Source: Planctomycetaceae bacterium (lineage in GTDB: Bacteria; Planctomycetota; Planctomycetia; Pirellulales; Lacipirellulaceae). From it: 64,000 nucleotides of DNA. Numbering within the stretch: the stretch's first letter is position 1; the number at the start of each line of letters is the position of its first letter. Made by a program: the position numbers and the translations under genes. Of the stretch, positions 16,265 to 24,557 are shown piece by piece. The DNA lies in NCBI GenBank assembly GCA_002702655.1, contig PABB01000042.1, positions 62,001 to 126,000 on the forward strand, given 5' to 3'. The notes beneath the pieces are model-generated. The model was not told the origin of the DNA, ran no database searches, and saw only the letters and a program-made list of their open reading frames with translations.

Positions 16265-17857
16265 TTAATGCCGGAAGTGCCGCCGGCCGGTGAAGATCAT
16301 CGGCAGGCCGTGCTTGTTGCAGGCGGCAATGACTTCCTCGTCGCGGCGTGAGCCGCCGGGCTGAATGATTGCCTTAACCCCCGCCGCGGCGGCCGCGTGG
16401 ATCGAATCGTCGAACGGGAAGAACGCGTCGGAGGCCAGCACGCTGCCGGCGGCGCGGTCGCCCGCCTTACGAATGGCGATCTCGACCGAATCGACGCGGC
16501 TCATCTGCCCCGCCCCGGCCCCGGCCAGCGCGCCGTTGTTCACCAGCACGATGGCGTTGCTTTTCACATGCCGGCACACTGCCCAGGCAAATTGCAGGTC
16601 GGCGGTCAGCCGTTCGTCGGGCTGAGCCTCGGTGACAATTTCCCACTTCGCGGGCTCATCCGGCAGGTCGTCGGCGTTCTGGGCCAGGTACCCTCCGTCG
16701 ATGGCCCGCAGCTGAATGGCAGCGCGCCCCGGCTCGATGGCGCCCACCCGCAGCAGCCGCACGTTGTCCCGCCACTTGGGCTTGGTCGTCAGCACGTCGA
16801 TGGCCGCGGGCGAGAATCCGGGGGCGACGATGGCTTCGACGAACTTGCCCGGCTCGGCGAGCAACTCGGCCATGGCCTCGTCGACTTCCACGTTCACGCC
16901 CAGCACCGAGCCGAACGCGCTGAGCGGGTCGCCCTCCCACGCCTTGGCGGCCGCTTCGGCGACCGTGGCCGCCGTGGCGGCGCCGCAGGGATTGTTGTGC
17001 TTGAGCACTGCCACGCCGGGCTCCGGCAGCGAGCGGGCGATCGCCAACGCCGAGTCAAGGTCCAGCAGGTTGTTGTAGGACAGTTCCTTGCCGTGGAGCT
17101 GCTCGGCGTTGACCAGCGCGTGCGGCTCGGCGTGCGGCAGGGCGTACACGGCCGCCGATTGGTGCGGGTTCTCACCGTACCGCAGCGGCGCCTTGCGGGT
17201 CAGCGTCACCGCCAGCCGCGGCGCGTGGCCCTTGGCCTCTTCGGCCTGCTGGTCGAGCACCTTGGCAAAGTAGCCGGCAATCGCCGCGTCGTACTCGGCC
17301 GTGCGGGCGAACGCGGCCGCGGCCAACTCGCGCCGCAGTTCCGGCGTCGTGGCGCCCGACTCCTGGATCTGTTCGACGATCCGGCCGTATTGTTGGGCGG
17401 ACGTGGCGATCGTGACGAACGCGTGGTTCTTCGCCGCCGAGCGGACCATCGACGGGCCGCCGATGTCGATCTGCTCGATCGCGTCGTCGACCGCCACATT
17501 GGGATCGGCCACCGTCTTTTCGAACGGGTACAGGTTCACCACGACCAGCTCGAAGGTGGCAATCTCGTGGGTGGCCACGGCGGCCATGTCCTCGGGATTG
17601 TCGTGCCGGCAGAGCAGTCCGCCGTGGACCTTGGGGTGCAGGGTCTTCACCCGGCCGTCCATCATTTCGGGAAAGCCGGTGTAGCTGGCCACGTCGCGCA
17701 CCGCCAACCCGGCCTCTTCCAGGTGCTTGCGCGTGCCGCCGGTGCTGAACAGTTCGACGCCGGCCTCGACCAGGGCGCGGGCGAAATCAACGAGCCCCGA
17801 CTTGTCGCTGACGCTCAGCAGAGCGCGGCGAACCGGGGGAGAAAGCGGGGCGGACAT
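16265..17857 (-). CDS. purH: Bifunctional AICAR formyltransferase / IMP cyclohydrolase
   Basis: Catalyses the last two steps of purine synthesis in the cytoplasm: formylation of AICAR by 10-formyl-tetrahydrofolate, then closure to IMP. The 530-residue protein has the cyclohydrolase MGS domain first ([41 protein letters not shown]). The transformylase domain follows with [18 protein letters not shown] (catalytic Lys-His) and [15 protein letters not shown] near the end. Length is standard. The ATG at 17857 opens [18 protein letters not shown]. The further open frame to 18178 is basic and non-conserved. Confidence 0.97.
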   Translation of the reverse strand: MSAPLSPPVRRALLSVSDKSGLVDFARALVEAGVELFSTGGTRKHLEEAGLAVRDVASYTGFPEMMDGRVKTLHPKVHGGLLCRHDNPEDMAAVATHEIATFELVVVNLYPFEKTVADPNVAVDDAIEQIDIGGPSMVRSAAKNHAFVTIATSAQQYGRIVEQIQESGATTPELRRELAAAAFARTAEYDAAIAGYFAKVLDQQAEEAKGHAPRLAVTLTRKAPLRYGENPHQSAAVYALPHAEPHALVNAEQLHGKELSYNNLLDLDSALAIARSLPEPGVAVLKHNNPCGAATAATVAEAAAKAWEGDPLSAFGSVLGVNVEVDEAMAELLAEPGKFVEAIVAPGFSPAAIDVLTTKPKWRDNVRLLRVGAIEPGRAAIQLRAIDGGYLAQNADDLPDEPAKWEIVTEAQPDERLTADLQFAWAVCRHVKSNAIVLVNNGALAGAGAGQMSRVDSVEIAIRKAGDRAAGSVLASDAFFPFDDSIHAAAAAGVKAIIQPGGSRRDEEVIAACNKHGLPMIFTGRRHFRH

Positions 17858-18248
17858 GGCAGCAAACTCGGGAAACCACGACAATGCGGAAGCGCGCCGG
17901 CCTGGCATCCTCGGCCCCAGCACGCAGAGAGTCGCCGGCACGCCCTTCCCTAAGTCGCCGCCAACATGGCAGGTCACGATAACAGTCGCTTCGGGGAGCG
18001 ACAACGTGCTGCGGCAACACGCGAGGCGCACCGGGCGCGAATCCCCAGCCCCCTCGTACCGATTGCACCGATCAGCGAAACGCGCGCGGGGAAAACCTGG
18101 CAACAACCGAGCTCGCCGCGCTGAAATTGGCGCCTCGCGGGTCGGTTGAGCGGGCCGGCGGGTGTGCGGTTCTGACATCGGAATTCGCCGCCGGCAGCCG
18201 CGCAGGTTTTGCGTCGTAAATCGCGCCTGCCGCGGCGGTTGGGCGGCT
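17858..18248. other. Divergent intergenic region between purH and sdhC
   Basis: About 390 bp with no credible gene or recognised repeat. The right end carries the sdhC promoter. No purH promoter was identified. Confidence 0.4.
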
Positions 18249-18276
18249 TTGCGACCGCTGGGCCGTCCCCTATACT
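18249..18276 (+). promoter_or_regulatory. Sigma70-type promoter for sdhCA
   Basis: TTGCGA (18249-18254), a 16-nt spacer and TATACT (18271-18276). Transcription would start near 18283, giving a leader of about 48 nt to the GTG at 18331. Confidence 0.6.
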
Positions 18277-18330
18277 GGACCGCTGTTTCGCTTGGCGATC
18301 TTGCACCTTAAGCAACGGACTCGGCACGCC

Positions 18331-19200
18331 GTGGACAGCACACAGCCCTCCTTTCTCGCCCGCCACGACTTTCTCATTCGCCGGTTGCACTCGCTCAGCG
18401 GGCTGATTCCGGTAGGCGCCTACATGGTCGTTCACCTGAGCGTGAACGCCAGCGTGCTGAACGGCCCGGGCACATTCCAGAACAACGTGTACAAGATCCA
18501 CTCGCTGGGCGGCTTGCTGCCGTTCGTCGAGTGGACGTTCATTTTCATCCCGATCCTGTTCCACGCGATCGTGGGCATGGCGATCGTCGGCGGGGCGCTG
18601 CCCAACACGCACAACTATCGCTACGCCGCCAACTACCGCTACACCCTGCAGCGGGCGACCGGCGTCATCGCGTTCTTCTTCATCATGTGGCACGTGTTTC
18701 ACATGCACGGTTGGTTCCACAGCGAAGCCTGGATGGAGAACGTGGCCAAGCCGTTGGACGGAGCCAATTTCAAGCCGTACAACGCCACGTCGACCGCCGG
18801 AACGGCCCTGCTGGGCGTCGGGATGGCCCTGTTTTACGTCGTCGGCATCCTGGCCAGCGTGTACCACCTGGCCAACGGCATCTGGACCATGGGCATCACC
18901 TGGGGCGTCTGGACCAGCCCGAAGGCGCAACAGCGGGCGTCGGCCGTCTGTGCCGTGTTCGGGATCGTGCTGGCAACTGTGGGTTTGGCCGCCGAGTGGG
19001 GCGTCCGCAACGCCGTGAGCACCCCCGAGAAGCTCGAAGCGGTCCGCCAACAGGAAGCGACCATGCTGAAGGCGAACATCGCCACCGGCGCCGTCGTGCC
19101 CGACGAGCACAAAGAGTGGCGTCCCGAGCAGGCCGAAAGCGACGGCGAGCAGGAAGCGTCGCTGCATGGCAGCGAAGCTGAAATGACCGAGTCCCGGTGA
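18331..19200 (+). CDS. sdhC: Succinate dehydrogenase cytochrome b558 subunit
   Basis: Membrane anchor of complex II carrying heme b and passing electrons to quinone. The 289-residue protein has five hydrophobic segments in the b558 (Bacillus-type) arrangement. It starts FLARHDFLIRRLHSLSGL, with histidines in VVHLSVN, LFHAIVG and IMWHVFHMHG available as heme ligands. The GTG at 18331 (VDSTQPSFLARHDF) is preferred; TTG at 18292 would add 13 residues. After the last membrane helix an unusual acidic tail of about 60 residues (EEHKEW-like, rich in E, Q, S) extends beyond the family norm. sdhA follows 97 nt later. Confidence 0.92.
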   Translation: MDSTQPSFLARHDFLIRRLHSLSGLIPVGAYMVVHLSVNASVLNGPGTFQNNVYKIHSLGGLLPFVEWTFIFIPILFHAIVGMAIVGGALPNTHNYRYAANYRYTLQRATGVIAFFFIMWHVFHMHGWFHSEAWMENVAKPLDGANFKPYNATSTAGTALLGVGMALFYVVGILASVYHLANGIWTMGITWGVWTSPKAQQRASAVCAVFGIVLATVGLAAEWGVRNAVSTPEKLEAVRQQEATMLKANIATGAVVPDEHKEWRPEQAESDGEQEASLHGSEAEMTESR

Positions 19201-19230
19201 CCAATTTGGTTGACCGAGCCGTCTTTGGGG

Positions 19231-19247
19231 CTTGGTCATTGGTCATT
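19231..19247. repeat. Copy of the CTTGGTCATTGGTCATT unit
   Basis: The 17-nt unit matches the right arm of the repeat at 708-731. It lies in the short gap between sdhC and sdhA without a clear partner arm. Confidence 0.7.
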
Positions 19248-19297
19248 CTGATTTTTTACCGTTCGATTGTGATTTTTAAGACGACGGCAGGTTTTCG

Positions 19298-21274
19298 ATG
19301 GCTGAACAGCGCGTGATGGTGGTCGGCGGCGGCTTGGCGGGGCTCGCGGCGGCAATGCAATTGGCCGAGTCGGGCACGAAGGTCGACCTGATGAGCTTGA
19401 CCCCGGTCAAGCGGTCCCACAGCGTCTGCGCGCAGGGCGGCATCAACAGCGTCAACGACCTGACCCGCCAGCAAGGCGACAACGAATACAAGCACTTCGA
19501 CGACACCGTCTACGGCGGCGACTTTCTGCAGCACCAGCCGCCGGTGATGGAAATGGCGAACTGGGCCCCGCGGATCATCGACCTGATGGACCGCCTGGGC
19601 GTGCCCTTCAACCGCACCCCCGAAGGCTTCCGCGATCAGCGCCGTTTTGGCGGCACGCTGTACAAGCGCACCGCCTTCGCCGGCGCGACCACAGGGCAGC
19701 AGTTGCTGTACGCCCTGGACGAGCAGGTCCGTCGCTGGCACGCCGCGGGCATGATCGACATGTACGAGGGCTGGGATTTCCTCGCCCCCGTGATTGCCGA
19801 GGACGGCCGCTGCCGTGGGGCCGTCGCCCAGAATCTGATCACCATGGAGATTCGCTCGTTCCCCGCCGACGCGGTCATCATGGCAGTCGGCGGCTGCGGG
19901 CTGATCTACGGTCGCAGCACCATGTCGATGGCCTGCAACGGCTCGGCCGCCGCGCGGGTTTGCCGGGCCGGCGTGAAGTACGCCAACGGCGAGTTCATCC
20001 AGGTGCATCCCACGGCGATCCCCGGCGCCGACAAGTGCCGCTTGATGAGCGAGTCGGCTCGCGGCGAGGGCGGCCGCGTGTGGGTGCCGCGCAAGCCGCA
20101 GGATCCCCGCCCGCCGCGGCAGATTCCCGACAGCGAGCGGTACTACTTCCTCGAAGAGCGCTACCCCGCCTACGGCAACCTCGTGCCCCGCGATATCGCC
20201 ACTCGCGAGATTTTCGACGTGTGCGTCAACGACGGGCTGAGCGTCGAGAGCGATCGCCAGTGCGTATATCTCGATCTGACGCACATCTCCCGCGAGGAAC
20301 TCGACCGCAAGCTGGGCGGCATTCTGCACATCTACGAGAAGTTCCAGGGCGTCGACCCCCGCGACGAGCCCATGAAAATCTTCCCGGCGGTGCATTACTC
20401 GATGGGCGGCCTGTGGGCCGACTACGAGCGCACCGCCGACGGCGGGTTGATGCCCGGCTCGCCGCGCAATCACCAGACCAACGTGCCGGGGCTCTACGCC
20501 ATTGGCGAGTGCGACTACCAGTACCACGGCGGCAACCGACTGGGCGCCAACTCGTTGTTGTCCTGCATCTTCACCGGGCTGTTCGTCGCCCCATGCGTGC
20601 AGAACATGATGAATTCGCTGCCCGACTCGGCCGGCGACGAGAAGTACGATCAACTGCTCCGCGGAGAGCGGGCCAAGCAGCAGATGCAGCACGACGAGCT
20701 GCTCAAACGCGAGGGCGGCCGCGAGAATCCGTATCTTATCCACCAGCAGCTGGGCGACGTGATGACCAAGGCTGCCACCGTGGTCCGCCGCAACGAGCAG
20801 CTCAAGGAAGCCATCGGCACGGTCAACGACCTGTGCGAGCGGGCGAAGAACTGCTCGCTGTCCGACACAGGGCACTGGACCAACCAGAACGTGTTGTTCA
20901 CCAAGAGCCTGCTGGACATGTTCCCGATCGCCAAGGCGATCCTACAGGGCGCCCTGGCCCGCGACGAGTGTCGCGGGGCTCACTACAAACCTGACTTCTC
21001 GATGCCGGGCATCGACTCCGAAGACCCGGCCGAGCGTCGCCGCCAGGCCGAAGAGTGGTGCGACGCGTTCAACGCGAAGAACGACAAGTGGCTCAAGAGC
21101 ACGATTGCCGACTTCGACGCCGAGGGGAATCCGCAGCTCAGCTACGAAGACGTCGACGTGTCGATCGAACCGCCCCGCCCGCGGCTGTACGGCCTGGTCG
21201 GCGCCGAGGTGATCGAGGAAGTCTGGAAAGAGCGGCAAGCGGCCAAGAAGCAAGAAGCGGTCGCCGCGAGCTGA
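19298..21274 (+). CDS. sdhA: Succinate dehydrogenase flavoprotein subunit
   Basis: Oxidises succinate to fumarate with covalently bound FAD. The 658-residue protein has the FAD motif VVGGGLAGLAAA (residues 8-19), the flavinylation block KRSHSVCAQGGINS with the expected histidine at H41, the capping domain, FIQVHPTAIPG, MKIFPAVHYSMGGLWADY (active-site region) and YQYHGGNRLGANSLLSC. Length fits the longer SdhA of b558-type complexes. It is the second gene of sdhCA; sdhB is 7.6 kb away on the opposite strand. Confidence 0.97.
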   Translation: MAEQRVMVVGGGLAGLAAAMQLAESGTKVDLMSLTPVKRSHSVCAQGGINSVNDLTRQQGDNEYKHFDDTVYGGDFLQHQPPVMEMANWAPRIIDLMDRLGVPFNRTPEGFRDQRRFGGTLYKRTAFAGATTGQQLLYALDEQVRRWHAAGMIDMYEGWDFLAPVIAEDGRCRGAVAQNLITMEIRSFPADAVIMAVGGCGLIYGRSTMSMACNGSAAARVCRAGVKYANGEFIQVHPTAIPGADKCRLMSESARGEGGRVWVPRKPQDPRPPRQIPDSERYYFLEERYPAYGNLVPRDIATREIFDVCVNDGLSVESDRQCVYLDLTHISREELDRKLGGILHIYEKFQGVDPRDEPMKIFPAVHYSMGGLWADYERTADGGLMPGSPRNHQTNVPGLYAIGECDYQYHGGNRLGANSLLSCIFTGLFVAPCVQNMMNSLPDSAGDEKYDQLLRGERAKQQMQHDELLKREGGRENPYLIHQQLGDVMTKAATVVRRNEQLKEAIGTVNDLCERAKNCSLSDTGHWTNQNVLFTKSLLDMFPIAKAILQGALARDECRGAHYKPDFSMPGIDSEDPAERRRQAEEWCDAFNAKNDKWLKSTIADFDAEGNPQLSYEDVDVSIEPPRPRLYGLVGAEVIEEVWKERQAAKKQEAVAAS

Positions 21275-21310
21275 GCAGCATCCTTTCGGCGAGCCGTTCC
21301 TGCTGCTGGC

Positions 21311-21404
21311 GGGGTGGCTGGGGACGAGCGAAGCGAGCCCCCAGGGCATGTTGCTTAGCGATTGCTCAACTGGGGGCTCCCGGTGGTCGTCCCCAGCCAC
21401 CCCC
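21311..21404. repeat. Inverted repeat of the GGTGGCTGGGGACGA family, second copy
   Basis: Arms 21311-21344 and 21370-21404 (GGGGTGGCTGGGGACGAGCG against GGTCGTCCCCAGCCACCCCC) with AGCCCCCAG / CTGGGGGCT inner blocks. It lies 36 nt after the sdhA stop, between convergent genes, as does the other copy at 16128-16219. Confidence 0.87.
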
Positions 21405-21480
21405 TTCGTCGCCCCGCCGCCTTCTGAGCGCTCGGTGGATTTGCAGCGTGTTCACTGACCGGCTGAGCTAGGCCATCGAC

Positions 21481-22068
21481 TCATGCCGTGGAAGCGTCGC
21501 TCTGCGGCTTGACCAGCACCGCGACGACCACAGCCATCAGCGCCCCGGCGACGACTTGGTAGAGGATATTCCCCGCGGCGTAGCGCAGCGGGTGCAGCCA
21601 CCAAATCACGTCGCCCAGGTTGGACCATAAGCTAGCAATCACCGGGATCAACATTGCGAAGGCGAACCGGCGGCCGAACGTCGGCAGGCTGCCGGCGACC
21701 ATTGCCGTGAGCCCCGCAGTCAGCAGGGCCATCAGCGCCATGTTGGCGAATCCCAGGGCCATGGCGCCGCCGTCCATCGCGGGCCCGCCCTCTTTGCGGT
21801 ACGCCAGTTGGAAGACGGGCCCCTCTTCGTGCTGTCGATTGAACTCGGCGGTGGCCGCCTCGTCGGTCATCTCCGCGGGGAACGGGTAGATGTACATGCC
21901 GGTTTCCATGCCAGATGTCCGCAGCACGGCTAACAGATCGAGTTGCTTCTCGACGGGCAGCGGCGACTGCGTCTTCGCCCCGCCGCCCAGCAGGGCCCAG
22001 TAAACAAACCCCCAGAAGAACATCAACACGGCCGACAGCACCGCGGCGGCAACAGCGCGGACCAACAT
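21481..22068 (-). CDS. Hypothetical membrane protein with four hydrophobic segments
   Basis: A 195-residue protein, function not recognised. Hydrophobic segments lie near residues 3-27 (VLSAVLMFFWGFVYWALL), 100-122 (ANMALMALLTAGLTAMVAG), 130-150 (FAFAMLIPVIASLW) and 160-188 (ILYQVVAGALMAVVVAVLV). A soluble loop of about 70 residues lies between the first two (YPFPAEMTDEAATAEFN). The ATG at 22068 has AGGGTGA 5 nt upstream; a GTG three codons earlier is in frame. It is co-directional with the kinase upstream, 61 nt away. Confidence 0.75.
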   Translation of the reverse strand: MLVRAVAAAVLSAVLMFFWGFVYWALLGGGAKTQSPLPVEKQLDLLAVLRTSGMETGMYIYPFPAEMTDEAATAEFNRQHEEGPVFQLAYRKEGGPAMDGGAMALGFANMALMALLTAGLTAMVAGSLPTFGRRFAFAMLIPVIASLWSNLGDVIWWLHPLRYAAGNILYQVVAGALMAVVVAVLVKPQSDASTA

Positions 22069-22129
22069 GACGGTCACCCTGGGTTGGAGAGGCGGCGGAA
22101 GCGCACTTGCGGGACGGGCGTCGGGCGGT

Positions 22130-23005
22130 TTACTCCGCCCGCTCGCTCTTCACGCCGCGGATGGCGTTGAGGAACAGCTTCATTGACGAGTAGCGGTTTT
22201 GCGGCTCGGCCTCCATGCACTTGTGAATGGCCGCTTCGATCTTGGGATCGACCCACGGGCAAAGCTTCGACAGCGCCGGCGGCTTGGATTGCCCGTGCGT
22301 CATAGCCGCCAGGCCGTCGCTGCCGCGGGCCCAGGGCAACTCGAACGAGAACAGCTCGTACATCGACACGCCGAAGGCAAAGATGTCGAGCCGCTGATCG
22401 GTCGGCTTGCGGCGCACGACCTCGGGCGCCATGTAGTTGGGCGTGCCGGTGCGAATGCCCGGCTGCATAAACTCTTTCTTCGCCGGCACGGTCAGGCCGA
22501 AATCAATCAGCTTGAGGTCTTTGGCGTCTTTGCTGCAGACGTAATTTCGCGGACAGACGTCACGGTGGATGAAGCCAGCTTCATGGACGACCAGCAGCGC
22601 TTCGGCCGCCTCGCGCATCAGTTGAAGCCGTTTGCCTTCCAGCAGCGGGCTGCGGCCGACGATCAGCGAGTTGAGCCCGGGACCGTCCAGAAACTCCATG
22701 ACCAGGAACTGCTCGCCCTTGTTGGTGAGCCCGTGGAACAGCGTTTTGACGATCCGCGGGTGATCGAACAGCATCGAGATCTCGCCCTCGCTCGGCTTGT
22801 TCAGCCCGCGAAAGCGCTGGTCGAGCATGTCGGTCTTGTCCTTGTCGAGGACCTTCAGGCCGATGATTTCGCCCGTTTTGCGATCGCGGGCCATGTTGAA
22901 ATCGCTCATCGTGCCCGAGACCGCCTCGCGGAGGATCTCGAACCGGCTGGCAATGTCAACCTTGCCGCCTTCCATCAGCGATTTGAAGAATCCGCCGATT
23001 CCCAT
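22130..23005 (-). CDS. Small soluble serine/threonine protein kinase with altered catalytic loop
   Basis: A 291-residue single-domain protein kinase with no membrane segment or sensor domain. The ATP lysine is K51 (IIGLKVLD). The glycine loop is poor (EAVSGTMSDFNMA lacks GxGxxG). The catalytic loop reads HRDVCPRN, keeping Asp149 and Asn154 but replacing the usual lysine with Cys151. DFG is intact (LIDFGLTV), as is the activation segment ending GTPNYMAPEVVRR. It could be active with unusual kinetics. The gene downstream is a four-helix membrane protein, which might be a partner. The start at 23005 gives MGIGGFF. Confidence 0.88.
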   Translation of the reverse strand: MGIGGFFKSLMEGGKVDIASRFEILREAVSGTMSDFNMARDRKTGEIIGLKVLDKDKTDMLDQRFRGLNKPSEGEISMLFDHPRIVKTLFHGLTNKGEQFLVMEFLDGPGLNSLIVGRSPLLEGKRLQLMREAAEALLVVHEAGFIHRDVCPRNYVCSKDAKDLKLIDFGLTVPAKKEFMQPGIRTGTPNYMAPEVVRRKPTDQRLDIFAFGVSMYELFSFELPWARGSDGLAAMTHGQSKPPALSKLCPWVDPKIEAAIHKCMEAEPQNRYSSMKLFLNAIRGVKSERAE

Positions 23006-23101
23006 GGGCGTTGCGATGCGGTAGCGAGGACGGGGCGAAACCGAGGAAACCTCTAATCTAGGCACGGCCCCAGAACGAGGCAACTTGTCGGCCTGAAGAT
23101 G

Positions 23102-23425
23102 GAACCGCCAGGCACGCCAAGTGCGCCAAGGGAATTCGGCCAGGGCGAAAAAAGGAGCCGCCCGGGTTCAAAACCGATACAATTGCGCCCATGCGAACGA
23201 TTCAAGCCGCCAGCGCGATTCTGCTCGCCGCCATTCTGATCTGGGTGGCGATGCTGTCCGTTCTCCCGAAGGGCGGAGACGGCGGTCCCGGGTGGGCGGG
23301 ACGCCTGCTGGCTGCCGGGCTGTTTGCATTTCTCGGCGCGACCACGGCCTACGCGGGCTTGTCCCTGTGGCGGCGGCGACGCGAGGGCGAGTAAACCTTC
23401 GCGCTCTTGGCGTCCTTGGCGGTTC
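23102..23425. repeat. 30-bp inverted repeats flanking a small membrane-protein gene
   Basis: The left arm 23102-23131 starts GAACCGCCAGGCACGCCAAG. The right arm 23396-23425 ends CTTGGCGTCCTTGGCGGTTC. The arms match at 26 of 30 positions and enclose the 67-codon gene at 23191-23394. No target-site duplication is obvious. Confidence 0.75.
23191..23394 (+). CDS. Small two-helix membrane protein
   Basis: A 67-residue protein with two membrane segments (ASAILLAAILIWVAMLSVL and LLAAGLFAFLGATTAYAGL) and a basic C-terminus (RRRREGE). TACAAT lies at 23178-23183, so the message would start next to the ATG. No homologue is recognised. It is enclosed by the 30-bp inverted repeats and separates the divergent kinase from accD. 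Confidence 0.6.
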   Translation: MRTIQAASAILLAAILIWVAMLSVLPKGGDGGPGWAGRLLAAGLFAFLGATTAYAGLSLWRRRREGE

Positions 23426-23435
23426 AGAAATGAAC

Positions 23436-24284
23436 CTACCGCTTGCCGCAGTAGTCGATGACCCGGGCGATTTCGCTCTTCATCTCGCGGCGGCGGACGA
23501 TGCGGTCGACGTAGCCGTGCTCCAGCAGGAACTCGCTGGTCTGGAAGCCCTCGGGCAGTTCGATGCGAATCGTGGCTTTGATGGTGCGCGGGCCGGCGAA
23601 CCCGATCAGCGCCTTGGGTTCGGCGAAAATGACGTCGCCCAGCGAGGCGAAGCTGGCCGCCACGCCGCCCATGGTGGGGTTGGTCAGCACCGAGATGAAC
23701 AACCCCCCGGCCGCGTCGTAGCGGGCCAGCGCGGCCGACACCTTGGCCATCTGCATCAGCGAGAAAATGCCCTCGTGCATGCGGGCGCCCCCGCCGGAGC
23801 CGCTGACGATGATCAGCGGTAAGCGGTCGGTCGTGGCCCGTTCGATCAGCCGGGTGAGCCGCTCGCCGACCACCGAGCCCATGCTGCCCATGATGAACGC
23901 CGAGTCGGTCACGGCGAACGCCACGCGGCGGGCGCGGATCATGCCCGAGCCGGTCAGGATCGCGTCCTTCAAGCCGGTACGTTTCTGCTCGGCGACCAGC
24001 CGTTCGCTGTACTTCTTCTTGTCCGAGAATTCCAGCGGATCGACGGCCGTGATGTTGGTGTCCCACTCCTCGAACGTCCCCGCGTCGAGCACCGAAGCAA
24101 CCCGGTCGCGGGCGCTCATGTACATGTGGTGATCGCACTCGGGGCAGCAGTTGAGATTTTCGTCGCACGACTTGCGGAACACCGTGGCACCGCAGCCGTC
24201 GCAGCGCAGCCACAAACCGCTGGGGACACCGCGCTTTTCGCGCTGCGGCTTGGGTGGCGGTGCGTCGGGGAGTGCTTCGCTCAT
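23436..24284 (-). CDS. accD: Acetyl-CoA carboxylase carboxyltransferase subunit beta
   Basis: Transfers carboxyl from carboxybiotin to acetyl-CoA to make malonyl-CoA for fatty acid synthesis, as an alpha2-beta2 complex. The 282-residue protein has the N-terminal zinc finger ([13 protein letters not shown], then CCPEC) and the crotonase-fold body: [60 protein letters not shown]. The start is MSEALP at 24284, or seven codons earlier at 24305; neither has a good ribosome site. accA is not in the window. Confidence 0.96.
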   Translation of the reverse strand: MSEALPDAPPPKPQREKRGVPSGLWLRCDGCGATVFRKSCDENLNCCPECDHHMYMSARDRVASVLDAGTFEEWDTNITAVDPLEFSDKKKYSERLVAEQKRTGLKDAILTGSGMIRARRVAFAVTDSAFIMGSMGSVVGERLTRLIERATTDRLPLIIVSGSGGGARMHEGIFSLMQMAKVSAALARYDAAGGLFISVLTNPTMGGVAASFASLGDVIFAEPKALIGFAGPRTIKATIRIELPEGFQTSEFLLEHGYVDRIVRRREMKSEIARVIDYCGKR

Positions 24285-24413
24285 GGTTGGCGAAGTGGGA
24301 GGCATGGGAGAGCGGCCGAGACTGCGGCAGGGGTGGCAGGGTAGATGGGCAGTATATCAACCGACCGGCCGGGGAGCCATGCCGTCAGCGGAGCAGACAA
24401 TCCCGTTTGAAAC

Positions 24414-24441
24414 GGGCGAGCGGGGGGCGTCAGCCCCCGTT
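24414..24441. repeat. Dispersed GC palindrome, intergenic copy of the element in the OleC-like gene
   Basis: GGCGAGCGGGGGGCGTCAGC followed by CCCC. Its reverse complement occurs in frame at 13248-13273. It lies in the convergence-free gap between the octaheme cytochrome stop and the accD start. Confidence 0.82.
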
Positions 24442-24557
24442 TCATGGAAGAACAGCCGGTCGCGGTCCTTGGTCTCAAAGCGGCCAGAAGGGGGCGCGTT
24501 GGCGAGACACTCTCCCCGTGGCGCTGGCCAGTGCGACCCGTATACCGCCGGGCCCGG

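Noticed and set aside
16397-17953. Open frame of 518 residues on the forward strand over purH
   Set aside because: Arg/His/Gln/Gly-rich composition without conserved blocks. It is the antisense image of purH, whose motifs are intact.
18531-19181. Alternative forward frame within sdhC
   Set aside because: Arg/His-rich shadow of sdhC, which has clear membrane segments and family motifs.
23102-23425. Insertion sequence with transposase
   Set aside because: The enclosed gene encodes only a 67-residue membrane protein, and no transposase motif or target duplication is visible.
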